DNA of 64,000 nucleotides from Aureimonas sp. AU20 (GTDB taxonomy: Bacteria; Pseudomonadota; Alphaproteobacteria; Rhizobiales; Rhizobiaceae). Where the stretch lies: assembly GCF_001442755.1 (NCBI RefSeq), contig NZ_CP006367.1:1302001-1366000 (forward strand), read 5' to 3'. This document shows positions 48,053 to 56,562 of the stretch, one piece after another (within the stretch, counting starts at the first letter, position 1; each line of letters begins with the position of its first letter). The notes beneath the pieces were generated by a model. The model was given only the letters and a program-made list of their open reading frames with translations. It made no database searches and was not told the DNA's origin. The position numbers and the translations under genes were made by a program.

Positions 48053-48314
48053 GCCGCCCCGCCTCGGATCTGCGCCGCGCGGCAGCCGAAGCGACAGGAC
48101 GCGCCGTGAGAAGCGCAAGCCTTCGGACGCCAGTAGTTCGGCTGGTGTGCAGCGCGGCCGTAGCCGCAATCCAGCCCCAAAGGCCGTTCCGCGTGACGAA
48201 GCCGTGCATTGCGCGATCGTTGATCTGCCCGACGCGCTGCCGGTGTGCACGCGAGAACTTGAGGTGCTGGAACGATATCTTGGATCGCTCATCGACCAAA
48301 TCCTCGACGGTTAA
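48042..48314 (+). CDS. Small hypothetical protein overlapping the relaxase gene
   Basis: The product has 90 residues from ATG 48042 (MSSEPPRLGSAPRGSRSDRT), overlapping the relaxase stop by 11 bp. The first half is Arg/Ser/Pro-rich and basic. The second half (AVHCAIVDLPDALPVCTREL) could be a short helical domain. I recognise no family. Coupling to the relaxase suggests a mobilisation accessory factor. Confidence 0.45.
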   Translation: MSSEPPRLGSAPRGSRSDRTRREKRKPSDASSSAGVQRGRSRNPAPKAVPRDEAVHCAIVDLPDALPVCTRELEVLERYLGSLIDQILDG

Positions 48315-48500
48315 TGCGTCGATACGTTGGGCGGCCCAGTTCTCCACAACGATCTCGACGAAGCGGATCCTTGCCGTTGCGGCCGATCACTCGGCCTGCA
48401 AGACTCATCGGGGGTCTTTCCGTCGTCTGAACTCCGTCAGGAGCAGTGCCGTGGTCGCGTCGGACGAGACCGAGCACGGTGTATCAATAGAGTTTGCACC

Positions 48501-50180
48501 ATGTCCTTCGCCAAGTCCTCCACGAAAGTGACGATGCCAAAGGTCTCGGCGGCGAAAGTGCGCCGTGCGGCACTCTACCTGCGCGTTTCCACCGGCAGGC
48601 AGGCGGAGGGCGATGTGTCGCTGCCGTCTCAGCGGCGTCTGACCCGCGGGCATTGCGAGCGCGAGGGCTGGATCGTCACGGATGAATATGTCGAGCCCGG
48701 CGTCAGCGCCACCGATGACCGGCGTCCCGCCTTCCAAGCGTTGATGGATCGGGCCTGCGACGCCGACAGGCCCTACGATCTCATCGTCGTCCACGCCTTC
48801 AGTCGCTTTTATCGCAACGGCGCCGAGATGGAACTTGCCATCCGGAAACTTCGCCGTCACGGCGTCGAGGTCGTTTCGATCACCCAACCAACCGGCACCG
48901 ATCCGTCCGCTGAAATGATGCGACAGATCATCGGCATCTTCGACGAGTACACATCCAAAGAGAACGGTAAGCAGGTCACACGCGCCATGCGCGAGAACGC
49001 ATCTCAAGGCTTCTGGAACGGCGCGACCCCGCCCCTTGGCTATGAAGCCGTCGAGGCGGAGCGGCGCGGCGCGAAGATCAAGAAGCGGCTTGCGATCGAC
49101 GAAGTCGAGGCTGAGACCGTGCGTCTCATCTTCCGTCTTTATCTCGAAGGGGATTCAGCGACCGGCACGCCGCCGCTCGGCATCAAGGAAGTCGTCAAGT
49201 GGCTGAACAGCCGAGGCTTCGTCACGAAGCGTGGCGGCACCTTCGGCGTCGGCGCGATGCACCACATCCTAACCAACACCGCCTATGTCGGGCGCTGGAA
49301 CTACAATGTGCGCAACAAGGCGACCGGCGAAAAGCGCAGCGAAGAAGAGATCGTCACGATCGACGTCCCCCGCATTCTTGAGGATGCAACCTTCGAGGCC
49401 GTGCAGGTCAAGCTTGCCGCCAATAACCCGCGCGTCAGCCCGGTGCGGATCGCCAGCGGTCCCATCTTGCTGACGGGGCTTGCCACCTGCGCGCATTGCG
49501 GCGGTGGCATGACGCAGCGCACCGGCACGTCGCGCTCGGGAAAGGTCTACGCCTATTACACGTGCGCAAGCCGAGCTCAACGCGGTCCGACCGTCTGCCG
49601 CGGCAACTCGATCCCGATGGCACACCTCGACGATCTGGTGCTGACGGCGCTGCAGGAGCGGCTGTTCGCTCCTGAGCGCCTTGCCGAGGTTTTATCCGCC
49701 CTTGTGGCCCGTCGTGCGGCTCGGGCGGAGGCGGTCGACGCTCGCCTCGTCGCACTTCAGACCGAGGTTGCGGCCGCAGAAGACAAACTGCGTCGCCTCT
49801 ACCAGCTCGTCGAGGATGGGATGGCGGAGCTGGATGACATCCTGCGCGATCGCATCGCCGTCCTGAAAGGAGAGCGAGAGAGAGCACAGGCCGCCTTTGA
49901 GCGGGCGCGTGCGCAATCGGGTGGGCATGCTGCGATCAATCCGGAAAAGGTGGCAGCCTTCGGCAAGCTGATGCGCGAGGTTCTGTCCTCGACCGACACT
50001 CCAGCCCGCAAAGCATATCTCCGCGCCATCCTTGGTGCCGTCGAGGTCGATACGGCGACGGTGCGCATCACCGGTAGCCGCGATGTCCTGCACGCCGCAA
50101 TTGCTGACACGCCAGCTGCTAGAGACGTGGTTCAGTTTACTGGACCGAAATGGCGCGCCCGAAAGGATTCGAACCTCTGA
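48501..50180 (+). CDS. Large serine recombinase (integrase of the element)
   Basis: The product has 559 residues from ATG 48501; MPKVSAAKV 11 codons later is an alternative. The resolvase domain has AALYLRVSTGRQ with catalytic Ser30, and YDLIVVHAFSRFYRNGAE. The recombinase domain (PPLGYEAVEAERRG, then VKWLNSRGFVTKRGG) and a zinc ribbon (CAHCGGGM, then YYTCASR and VCRGN) follow, then a coiled coil (VDARLVALQTEVAAAEDKLR) typical of large serine integrases. The last codons, WRARKDSNL, are encoded by the 3' part of the tRNA-Arg on the other strand, so the gene abuts the attachment site. It probably performs integration and, with a partner, excision. Confidence 0.88.
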   Translation: MSFAKSSTKVTMPKVSAAKVRRAALYLRVSTGRQAEGDVSLPSQRRLTRGHCEREGWIVTDEYVEPGVSATDDRRPAFQALMDRACDADRPYDLIVVHAFSRFYRNGAEMELAIRKLRRHGVEVVSITQPTGTDPSAEMMRQIIGIFDEYTSKENGKQVTRAMRENASQGFWNGATPPLGYEAVEAERRGAKIKKRLAIDEVEAETVRLIFRLYLEGDSATGTPPLGIKEVVKWLNSRGFVTKRGGTFGVGAMHHILTNTAYVGRWNYNVRNKATGEKRSEEEIVTIDVPRILEDATFEAVQVKLAANNPRVSPVRIASGPILLTGLATCAHCGGGMTQRTGTSRSGKVYAYYTCASRAQRGPTVCRGNSIPMAHLDDLVLTALQERLFAPERLAEVLSALVARRAARAEAVDARLVALQTEVAAAEDKLRRLYQLVEDGMAELDDILRDRIAVLKGERERAQAAFERARAQSGGHAAINPEKVAAFGKLMREVLSSTDTPARKAYLRAILGAVEVDTATVRITGSRDVLHAAIADTPAARDVVQFTGPKWRARKDSNL

Positions 50181-50227
50181 CCCCCAGATTCGTAGTCTGG
50201 TGCTCTATCCAGCTGAGCTACGGGCGC
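50151..50227 (-). tRNA. tRNA-Arg(ACG), copy 1, attachment site of the island
   Basis: The minus strand starts GCGCCCGTAGCTCAGC and ends with the complementary CGGGCGC, a G discriminator and an encoded CCA. The anticodon stem CCAGA/TCTGG encloses loop CTACGAA, anticodon ACG. The T-arm GGTTCGAATCC is normal. It is 77 nt including CCA. The recombinase gene stops inside it (50178-50180). Confidence 0.93.
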
Positions 50228-50278
50228 CAATGAAACGGTGAGGCGTTGGCCCCGGCCGATCACGTCGTCTATGTTGTA

Positions 50279-50355
50279 TGGCGCGCCCGAAAGGATTCGA
50301 ACCTCTGACCCCCAGATTCGTAGTCTGGTGCTCTATCCAGCTGAGCTACGGGCGC
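50279..50355 (-). tRNA. tRNA-Arg(ACG), copy 2
   Basis: This copy is identical to the tRNA at 50151-50227 over all 77 nt, as far as I can compare by eye, including the ACG anticodon and encoded CCA. About 30 bp of the sequence upstream of the two genes are also similar (for example CGGTGAGGC and CTCGGCCG-like blocks), which indicates a tandem duplication of gene plus leader. Confidence 0.92.
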
Positions 50356-50524
50356 CGATGAACCGGTGAGGCACTTGGCCTCGGCCGTTCGTGAGCGCTT
50401 GGTACCCCCGAGCCGGGGCGAATGCAAGCGGCTTATGGAAAGAAAATGACAGAGCCTTCGAGAGCCTGTGGGAAGGCCGATTTCGGGCCGGGGCGGCGGC
50501 GCGGGGGGAGGGGAGGCGGCCTGG

Positions 50525-51967
50525 TCAGGCCGACGCTCGCGGCAGGTCGATCTCGAATCGGGCACCCGCCGCCACCTCTTCGGACAGGCTGATCTGCCCG
50601 CCATGGGCCTGGACGATCTCGGCCGCGATGGCCAGGCCAAGCCCCGTGCCGCCGGCGCGTGTCGAGCCGCGAAACGCCTGGAACAGGTTTTCGCGCGCCC
50701 GTGGGCTGACGCCGGCGCCGGTGTCCTCCACCGAGATTCGGTCGCCGGCGGGCAGGGCCGAGCCCGAAACGGTGACCCGGCGCACCAGCGCCTCCACCTC
50801 GTCGCTTTCGATCGACTGGATCGCGTTGCGAACGAGATTGGAGAGGACGCGGAAGAACTGCTCGGGATCGATGTCGAGCTCCATGTCCTCCGGCACGGCG
50901 TTCACGAAGTCGATTGGCCGCTCGGGCGGAATCGACTGGCTCTCGAACACCTCGCCGACCAGCAGCCGCAGATGGACGCGCCGGCGCGTCGGCTGGCTTT
51001 CCGTTGCCCGGCCATAGGCGAGCACCGACTGCGTATAGTCGAGCGCGCGGTCGAGCGAGCGGATGAGGGCGGGGGCGAAGCGCTGCACCTGCGCGTCCGG
51101 CAGGGTGGAGAGCCGGTCGGAAATGAGCTGCGCCGAGGCGAGGATGTTGCGCAGGTCGTGATTGATCTTGGACACAGCGAGGCCGAGATCGGCCAAGTGC
51201 CGCTGCTCGCGCAGCGTGCGTGCCAGCGTCGCCTGCATGGCGGCGAGCTCGTGCTCGGCGATGCCGATCTCGTCCTCGCGCCGACGCGGCACGATCACCC
51301 GGTCCGGGTCCTCCGGCTTGCGGCCGAAGCGCTGCATGGCCGCCACCATGCGGCGGATGGGCCGAAGCAGCGAGAAGGAGAGCATGCCGAAGACCAGCGC
51401 GCCGACGAAGCTCGCGATCGACAGCGATAGAAACAGGATGTTGCGGGAATAGACCAGCATGGCGCGATGCAGCGGCTGCTCGTTGATGACGATCTCGCCC
51501 GACATCGACCCGTCGCCGATCGGCCCGATCAGCCGAATCAGCCGCTCGCCCCCGGACAGAAGCGCCTCGAAGCTCATGCCGATAGAGGACAGGAGGTGCT
51601 CGTCGCTAAGATCCACCGTGCGGCTGACGGGGCCGAGATCGGACGCGCGCGCCAGAAGGCGGGTTTCGCCGGGGCGGCGGATCGCCACCAGCCGCGCGTC
51701 GAGCGCTTCGAGAAGGTCCCCTTCCTGCTGGGGCGTAAGGAGAATGCCTTCCTCCCCGAACTGCGCCACCAGCGACGCGACGGACACGGTTTCCAGCTTG
51801 GCTTCCAGCCATTCCTGCCGGAAATGGGCGATCGAGGGCACGAAGATCAGGACTTCGGCGCCCATGACGGCCAGCGCGGTGACGGCGAACAGGCGCACCG
51901 AAAGCCGGTGGCGCCAGCGCGGGCGCGTGAGCGGCGCTTGGTCCGCTTCATCGGCGCGATCTGTCAT
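50525..51967 (-). CDS. Membrane sensor histidine kinase
   Basis: The product has 480 residues from ATG 51967 (MTDRADEADQAPLTRPRW); an in-frame ATG 37 codons upstream is less likely because that part resembles non-coding leader. Two membrane segments flank a periplasmic sensor of about 115 residues (LFAVTALAVMGAEVLIFVPS, and ILFLSLSIASFVGALVFGML). A HAMP-like linker follows, then the His box SKINHDLRNILASA and the ATPase motifs LSNLVRNAIQSI, VEDTGAGVSPRARENLF and GTGLGLAIAAEIVQAHGG. It autophosphorylates on His and passes phosphate to a response regulator, which is not encoded next to it. The stimulus is unknown. It is the first backbone protein gene beyond the tRNAs. Confidence 0.85.
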   Translation of the reverse strand: MTDRADEADQAPLTRPRWRHRLSVRLFAVTALAVMGAEVLIFVPSIAHFRQEWLEAKLETVSVASLVAQFGEEGILLTPQQEGDLLEALDARLVAIRRPGETRLLARASDLGPVSRTVDLSDEHLLSSIGMSFEALLSGGERLIRLIGPIGDGSMSGEIVINEQPLHRAMLVYSRNILFLSLSIASFVGALVFGMLSFSLLRPIRRMVAAMQRFGRKPEDPDRVIVPRRREDEIGIAEHELAAMQATLARTLREQRHLADLGLAVSKINHDLRNILASAQLISDRLSTLPDAQVQRFAPALIRSLDRALDYTQSVLAYGRATESQPTRRRVHLRLLVGEVFESQSIPPERPIDFVNAVPEDMELDIDPEQFFRVLSNLVRNAIQSIESDEVEALVRRVTVSGSALPAGDRISVEDTGAGVSPRARENLFQAFRGSTRAGGTGLGLAIAAEIVQAHGGQISLSEEVAAGARFEIDLPRASA

Positions 51968-52321
51968 GATCCGTTTCGATCCGCTTTTTAAGTCCTCGCG
52001 CGACCTCGCGCCGCGGTTTCTTTGCTTCGTGTAGAATGCGCCGAAGGGATTGTCACGAAACCGTGCGGAATCGGTCATCCCCGCTTATTTTCTGCCATGC
52101 CCTCACCAAATCCTTGAAGGGGTGCGGGCGAGGGCCGGATGCGAAAGCGGGGCTGGCGCGCGGTCGGCGCATTGACTTTGTGCCCCATCTGCCGCAAAAG
52201 GCCGGCCGAAGACCGAATGCTGAGCCGCGGAGGGATGCCTTCGCCGGCAGTTTCGCGCGTTCGATACAGATCTTGAACCATTGATTTTGCCAGAGGCCCG
52301 CACGGCGCGGGATTAAAGACG

Positions 52322-52456
52322 ATGAAGCGCACGTACCAACCCTCCAAGCTCGTCCGCAAGCGCCGCCACGGCTTCCGCGCCCGTATGGCGACGGTCGGCG
52401 GCCGCAAGGTCATCCAGGCTCGTCGCGCTCGCGGCCGCAAGCGCCTTTCGGCCTGA
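52322..52456 (+). CDS. rpmH: 50S ribosomal protein L34
   Basis: The product is 44 residues, [18 protein letters not shown] and on, very basic and typical in full length. It is a component of the large ribosomal subunit. The gene is followed by rnpA after 44 bp and yidC, the conserved block often near the replication origin or in this order elsewhere in alphaproteobacteria. A TTGACT at 52172-52177 could be a -35 element, but no good -10 follows at the usual distance. Confidence 0.97.
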   Translation: MKRTYQPSKLVRKRRHGFRARMATVGGRKVIQARRARGRKRLSA

Positions 52457-52500
52457 TCGGCCGCTCAGGCCTCGCGAGGGACCGTCCCATCGCCAGCCGC

Positions 52501-52854
52501 TTGAAGACGCGCGCCGAATTTCTAGCGGTGCGCAAGGGCCGTCGATTGAACGGCCCTTTTTTTCTGATCGAAGCTCTGGACCGGGGCGACGGCGACGAGC
52601 CGCGCTACGGCCTTACGGTGACGCGCAAGGTCGGCAATGCGGTCGAGCGCAACCGCATCCGTCGCCGCCTGCGCGAGGCGATCCGCACCTGTTGCGGGGC
52701 TGACATGGCGACGGGCTTCGATTATGTGATCGTCGCCCGCCGCGATCTTCTTTCGCTGCCCTTCGAAACGCTGACCGGCGAGCTGTCGCGTCGCGTCGCC
52801 AAGGCCAGGTCAGCGGAACGGAAGGCGCCAACGCCCCCTTCGGGAAGTGAATAA
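52501..52854 (+). CDS. rnpA: Ribonuclease P protein component
   Basis: The product has 117 residues. RNase P protein binds the RNA subunit and helps cleave the 5' leader of precursor tRNA. The signature [13 protein letters not shown] (in [14 protein letters not shown], residues 48-61) is clear, preceded by [11 protein letters not shown]. The first start-like codon in the frame is TTG at 52501 ([13 protein letters not shown]); the GAGGGA at 52476-52481 is about 20 nt away, so an unusual start nearer to it cannot be excluded. Its stop overlaps the yidC start (TAATG). Confidence 0.93.
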   Translation: MKTRAEFLAVRKGRRLNGPFFLIEALDRGDGDEPRYGLTVTRKVGNAVERNRIRRRLREAIRTCCGADMATGFDYVIVARRDLLSLPFETLTGELSRRVAKARSAERKAPTPPSGSE

Positions 52855-54656
52855 TGGAAAACAGCCGCAATTTCCTGATCGCCATGGCGCTTTCGATCGC
52901 CGTTTTGATCGGGTGGCAGTTCTTCGTGATCCATCCGCGCTCGGAGGCGCAGCGTCAGCTCGAGCAGTCGCAGCAGGCGACGCTCCAGACGCCGACGACG
53001 CCGGCCGGAACCGCGCAGGACCCCGCCGTCTCGCCGGCGGGTCGCGAAAGCGTGGTGCCGACTTCGCAGACGCCGGAAGTGACCGGCCAGACGCGCGACG
53101 CCGCCCTCGCCACCAACCCCCGCATTCCGATCGACACGCCGGCCGTCTACGGCTCGATCAACCTGCAGGGCGCCCGGCTCGACGATCTGCGCCTCAAGGG
53201 CTATCACGAGACGGTGGACGACAATTCGCCCACGATCGTACTGCTCTCGCCCGAGACGATCGGCAAGGACGGCTATTTCGCCGAGTTCGGCTATAGCGGC
53301 CAGAATCTGGGAACGCTCCCCGGGCCGCAGACGCTCTGGCAGGCGGACGCCGGCCAGACGCTGACGCCCTCCACCCCCGTCACATTGACCGCCACCAACG
53401 GCCAGGGCCTGACCTTCACGCGCACTATCTCGGTGGACGACAAGTTCATGTTCACCGTGGAGGACCAGGTGTCCAACACGGGCGGCGCGGCCGCGTCCGT
53501 CGCGCCCTATGGTCGCGTCGTGCGCTTCTCCAAGCCCGAGGTCGCCTCCGCCTACGTCCTGTTCGAAGGCCTTCTCGGCGTCTTCGGAGACCAGGGCCTG
53601 CAGGAGGTCAAGTACCACAATATCGAGGAAGACAAGCTGGTCTCCCCGACGCCCTCGGCCGCCGGCTGGATCGGCATGACCGACAAGTACTGGGCGACGG
53701 CTCTCGTGCCCGCGCAGGGGCAGGGCACCTTCCAGCCCAACTTCCGCTACTCCGCCGAAGGCCGCCCCTTCTACCAGTCCGACTATCTCGCCCAGGGGCT
53801 GACGGTCGAGCCGGGCGCCACGGTCACCACCTCGTCGCGCGTCTTTGCCGGCGCCAAGGTCGTGGACGTTATCAACGGCTACGAGGACACGCTCGGCATC
53901 CACAATTTCGGCCTGCTGATCGACTGGGGCTGGTTCAAGTTCATCACCCGGCCGATGTTCTGGGCGATCGACCATCTCTATACGCTGACCGGCAATTTCG
54001 GCGTCGCCATCCTTCTGATCACGGTCATCCTCAAGCTCTTCTTCTTCCCGCTGGCGTCGAAGAGCTACAAGTCGATGGCCAAGATGAAGACCGTGCAGCC
54101 CAAGCTGACCGAGCTTCGCGAGAAATATGCCGACGACCGCGCCAAGCAGCAGCAGGAGATGATGCGGATCTACAAGGAGGAGAAGATCAATCCGGCGGCA
54201 GGCTGCTGGCCGGTCCTGGTCCAGATCCCCGTGTTCTTCGCGCTCTACAAGGTGCTCTACATCACGATCGAGATGCGGCACGCGCCCTTCTTCGGCTGGA
54301 TCCACGATCTCGCCGCACCCGATCCGACGAGCCTGTTCAACCTGTTCGGCCTGATCCCGATTACCCTGCCGCATCTTCTCATGGTCGGCGTCTGGCCGCT
54401 CATGATGGGCATCACGATGTTCATCCAGATGCGCTTGAACCCGACGCCGCCTGACCCGGCGCAGCAGATGGTGTTCACCTGGATGCCGGTGATCTTCACC
54501 TTCATGATGGCCTCCTTCCCGGCCGGCCTCGTGATCTACTGGACCTGGAACAACACGCTCTCGATCACCCAGCAGACGATCATCATGAAGCGCCACGGCG
54601 CCAAGATCGAATTGTGGGACAATCTGAGAGGTATGTTCCGCAAGAGCAAGGCCTGA
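52854..54656 (+). CDS. yidC: Membrane protein insertase YidC
   Basis: The product has 600 residues. YidC inserts and folds inner-membrane proteins, alone or with SecYEG. An N-terminal membrane anchor (FLIAMALSIAVLIGWQFFVI) is followed by the large periplasmic beta domain and then the conserved membrane region (GVAILLITVILKLFFFPLAS, YKSMAKMKTVQPKLTELREK, WPVLVQIPVFFALYKVLYIT, then the last helices to AGLVIYWTWNNTLSITQQ). Length is normal for a Gram-negative YidC. The start overlaps the rnpA stop by 1 bp. A strong terminator follows at 54686. Confidence 0.97.
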   Translation: MENSRNFLIAMALSIAVLIGWQFFVIHPRSEAQRQLEQSQQATLQTPTTPAGTAQDPAVSPAGRESVVPTSQTPEVTGQTRDAALATNPRIPIDTPAVYGSINLQGARLDDLRLKGYHETVDDNSPTIVLLSPETIGKDGYFAEFGYSGQNLGTLPGPQTLWQADAGQTLTPSTPVTLTATNGQGLTFTRTISVDDKFMFTVEDQVSNTGGAAASVAPYGRVVRFSKPEVASAYVLFEGLLGVFGDQGLQEVKYHNIEEDKLVSPTPSAAGWIGMTDKYWATALVPAQGQGTFQPNFRYSAEGRPFYQSDYLAQGLTVEPGATVTTSSRVFAGAKVVDVINGYEDTLGIHNFGLLIDWGWFKFITRPMFWAIDHLYTLTGNFGVAILLITVILKLFFFPLASKSYKSMAKMKTVQPKLTELREKYADDRAKQQQEMMRIYKEEKINPAAGCWPVLVQIPVFFALYKVLYITIEMRHAPFFGWIHDLAAPDPTSLFNLFGLIPITLPHLLMVGVWPLMMGITMFIQMRLNPTPPDPAQQMVFTWMPVIFTFMMASFPAGLVIYWTWNNTLSITQQTIIMKRHGAKIELWDNLRGMFRKSKA

Positions 54657-54685
54657 CGCCAAGGCCGCGCTTAGCGACGATCCCC

Positions 54686-54716
54686 AAGCCGCCGGCCTTC
54701 GGGCCGGCGGCTTTTT
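54686..54716 (+). terminator. Rho-independent terminator after yidC
   Basis: AGCCGCCGGCC (54687-54697) pairs with GGCCGGCGGCT (54702-54712) around a TTCG loop and runs into five T residues. It ends the rpmH-rnpA-yidC transcript. Confidence 0.9.
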
Positions 54717-54765
54717 CGCTGGCGCCATTGGACCGGCGACGGTTCAGCGTGTTAGGCGAGGAGCC

Positions 54766-55407
54766 ATGCCCCTCGGTCCCGACCCTCAAGCGATCCATCC
54801 CGTGCCCGCGCACCAGCGGATCGTGTTTCTCAAGAACCTGATCGACGATCCCAAGATCGAGATCGGCGACTACACCTATTACGACGATCCCGAGAACGCG
54901 CTTCTCTTCGCCTCGCGAAACGTCCTCCACCACTACGACTTCCTGGGGGACAAGCTGCGGATCGGCCGCTTCTGCGCCATCGCGACCGGCGCCCGCTTCG
55001 TCATGAATGGCGCCAACCACGCGATGACGGGCTTCTCCACCTTCCCCTTCAACATCTTCGGGGAGGGCTGGGAGGAGGACTTTGACATGGGCTCGATCAC
55101 GGCGGGCCTGCGCGGCGACACCGTGATCGGCAACGATGTCTGGATCGGCGCGGAGGCGGTGATCCTGCCCGGCGTCACGATCGGCGACGGCGCGGTGATC
55201 GGCGCCTTCAGCGTCGTGAGCCGGGACGTCGCGCCCTATGCCGTGGTGGCGGGCAATCCGGCCGTGGAGCGCCGCCGACGCTTTTCGCCCGAGATCGTTC
55301 AGCGCCTCCAGCGCATCGCCTGGTGGAACTGGCCGGTCGAGCGCATCACCAAGAACCTCGCCGCCATTCGCGGCGCCGATATCGACGCCCTGGAGCGAGC
55401 CGAATGA
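54766..55407 (+). CDS. CatB/Vat-type hexapeptide-repeat acetyltransferase
   Basis: The product has 213 residues. The left-handed beta-helix repeats are visible ([20 protein letters not shown], then [34 protein letters not shown]), as is the conserved loop [16 protein letters not shown] with the likely catalytic His. Such trimeric enzymes use acetyl-CoA to acetylate chloramphenicol, streptogramins or other small molecules; many chromosomal members have unknown natural substrates. Its stop overlaps the engB start (ATGA), so the two are cotranscribed. Actual drug resistance is not implied by sequence alone. Confidence 0.8.
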   Translation: MPLGPDPQAIHPVPAHQRIVFLKNLIDDPKIEIGDYTYYDDPENALLFASRNVLHHYDFLGDKLRIGRFCAIATGARFVMNGANHAMTGFSTFPFNIFGEGWEEDFDMGSITAGLRGDTVIGNDVWIGAEAVILPGVTIGDGAVIGAFSVVSRDVAPYAVVAGNPAVERRRRFSPEIVQRLQRIAWWNWPVERITKNLAAIRGADIDALERAE

Positions 55408-56081
55408 CGAAGACCCCCGCGACCGAACCGAACGGCGCCGCCGACGAGCAGCGCCTGTTCTTCGCCCGTCCCTGGGTCTTCATCCGGGGCGTGCCGGCGA
55501 TGAAGTTCCTGCCGCCGGAAGGCCCGCCCGAGGTCGCCTTCGCCGGGCGCTCCAATGTCGGCAAGTCCTCGCTCATCAACGGCATCGTCGGCCAGAACGG
55601 CTTGGCGCGCACCTCCAATACGCCGGGGCGCACCCAGGAGCTGAACTATTTCGTGCCGGACGGCTACAGCGGCGAAGGGCTCGACCTGCCCCCCGTCGCC
55701 ATCGTCGACATGCCGGGCTACGGCTACGCCCAGGCGCCGAAGGAGCAGGTGGACGCCTGGACCAAGCTGGTCTTCGACTATCTCCGGGGCCGGGCGACCC
55801 TGAAGCGCGTCTTCGTGCTGATCGATTCGCGCCACGGGCTGAAGAAGAACGATCTCGACGTCATGGCGCTTCTCGACAAGGCAGCGGTCTCCTACCAGAT
55901 CGTCCTCACCAAGGCCGACAAGATCTCGGCGCTCGCCTTGCCCAAGCTCGAGGCCGCGACGCGCGAGGCGATCCGCAAGCGCCCCGCCGCCTATCCCACG
56001 ATCATCTCGACCTCGTCTGAGAAGGGCTTCGGGATCGAGGACGTGCAGGCCGAGATCGCCAATTTCGCGCTGGGGCGCTAA
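55404..56081 (+). CDS. engB: Ribosome biogenesis GTPase EngB (YihA/YsxC)
   Basis: The product has 225 residues from ATG 55404, which overlaps the previous stop. The G motifs are complete: [14 protein letters not shown] (G1), [14 protein letters not shown] (G2), [11 protein letters not shown] (G3), LTKADKIS (G4) and STSSEKGFG (G5). EngB helps assemble the large ribosomal subunit and is essential in many bacteria. It is close to yidC as in related genomes, with an acetyltransferase gene between them here. The next gene is convergent 17 bp away. Confidence 0.95.
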   Translation: MTKTPATEPNGAADEQRLFFARPWVFIRGVPAMKFLPPEGPPEVAFAGRSNVGKSSLINGIVGQNGLARTSNTPGRTQELNYFVPDGYSGEGLDLPPVAIVDMPGYGYAQAPKEQVDAWTKLVFDYLRGRATLKRVFVLIDSRHGLKKNDLDVMALLDKAAVSYQIVLTKADKISALALPKLEAATREAIRKRPAAYPTIISTSSEKGFGIEDVQAEIANFALGR

Positions 56082-56098
56082 ACCCCAGCGCCTGAACC

Positions 56099-56560
56099 TC
56101 AGTCGCGCGCGGCGGGTGTTCCCGCCAGGAGATGCGGCAGCAGCGCGTCGGGAAACAGAACCGGCTCGCCGCGAGCGAGAGCGGGAATGTCGAACCAGCG
56201 CGCGCGGCAGAGCGAGCCGTCGCCTTCGAGATAAGTCGCTTCGCCGTCCAGCGGGATGTGCCGGTCGAGAAGGCGGATGGGGGCGGCGAACAGGAACTCG
56301 TGCCGGATCTCGTCCCCCTTCCGGTAGCGGCTCTCGAACACGGTCCAGCCGCCGGTGATCTCGATCTCGGTGTCGAGCTCTTCGCGAAACTCGCGCCGCA
56401 GCGCCTCCTCTCGCGTTTCGCCGTATTCGATCGAGCCGCCGAGCGGGCGCACGCCCCGCAGCCGGCTCTCGTCGTCCGTCACCTCGAACGCGAGCAGTCG
56501 TCCCTCCTGAAAGGCGAGGCCGATGACCTTGGTCTTGATGCGCTTGCGCCGTCCCGCCAC
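56099..56560 (-). CDS. Nudix hydrolase
   Basis: The product has 153 residues with a well-formed Nudix box GSIEYGETREEALRREFREE plus LD (residues about 41-62), matching GX5EX7REUXEE. These enzymes hydrolyse nucleoside diphosphates linked to another group; the substrate here is unknown. It begins MAGRRKRIKTKVIGLAFQEG. Its start lies 2 bp after the stop of the TetR gene on the same strand, so the two may share a transcript. Confidence 0.85.
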   Translation of the reverse strand: MAGRRKRIKTKVIGLAFQEGRLLAFEVTDDESRLRGVRPLGGSIEYGETREEALRREFREELDTEIEITGGWTVFESRYRKGDEIRHEFLFAAPIRLLDRHIPLDGEATYLEGDGSLCRARWFDIPALARGEPVLFPDALLPHLLAGTPAARD

Positions 56561-56562
56561 GC

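Larger units (their letters stand above)
1..50227. mobile_element. Genomic island with BREX and other defence genes, right boundary at tRNA-Arg(ACG)
   Basis: The whole stretch from the left edge to the first tRNA-Arg reads as accessory DNA. It holds phage-defence genes, insertion-sequence remnants, conjugation genes and a serine recombinase whose reading frame ends inside the tRNA. To the right, the gene content becomes ordinary alphaproteobacterial backbone. Recombinase next to tRNA is the usual layout of an integrated element, so the tRNA should be one attachment site. I saw no second copy of the tRNA 3' end further left in the window, so the left boundary must lie outside it. A relaxase and a coupling protein are present but no type IV secretion channel, which suggests an integrative mobilisable element. 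The exact right junction within the tRNA is not resolved, and parts could be nested older insertions. Confidence 0.75.

Noticed and set aside
50032..50241. Small plus-strand frame ending in a peptide like ERIRTSDPQIRSLV
   Set aside because: This is the translation of the tRNA-Arg gene's opposite strand, a known annotation artefact.
52722..54728. A 668-codon frame opposite yidC
   Set aside because: It is His/Arg/Glu-rich nonsense typical of antisense frames; yidC is certain.
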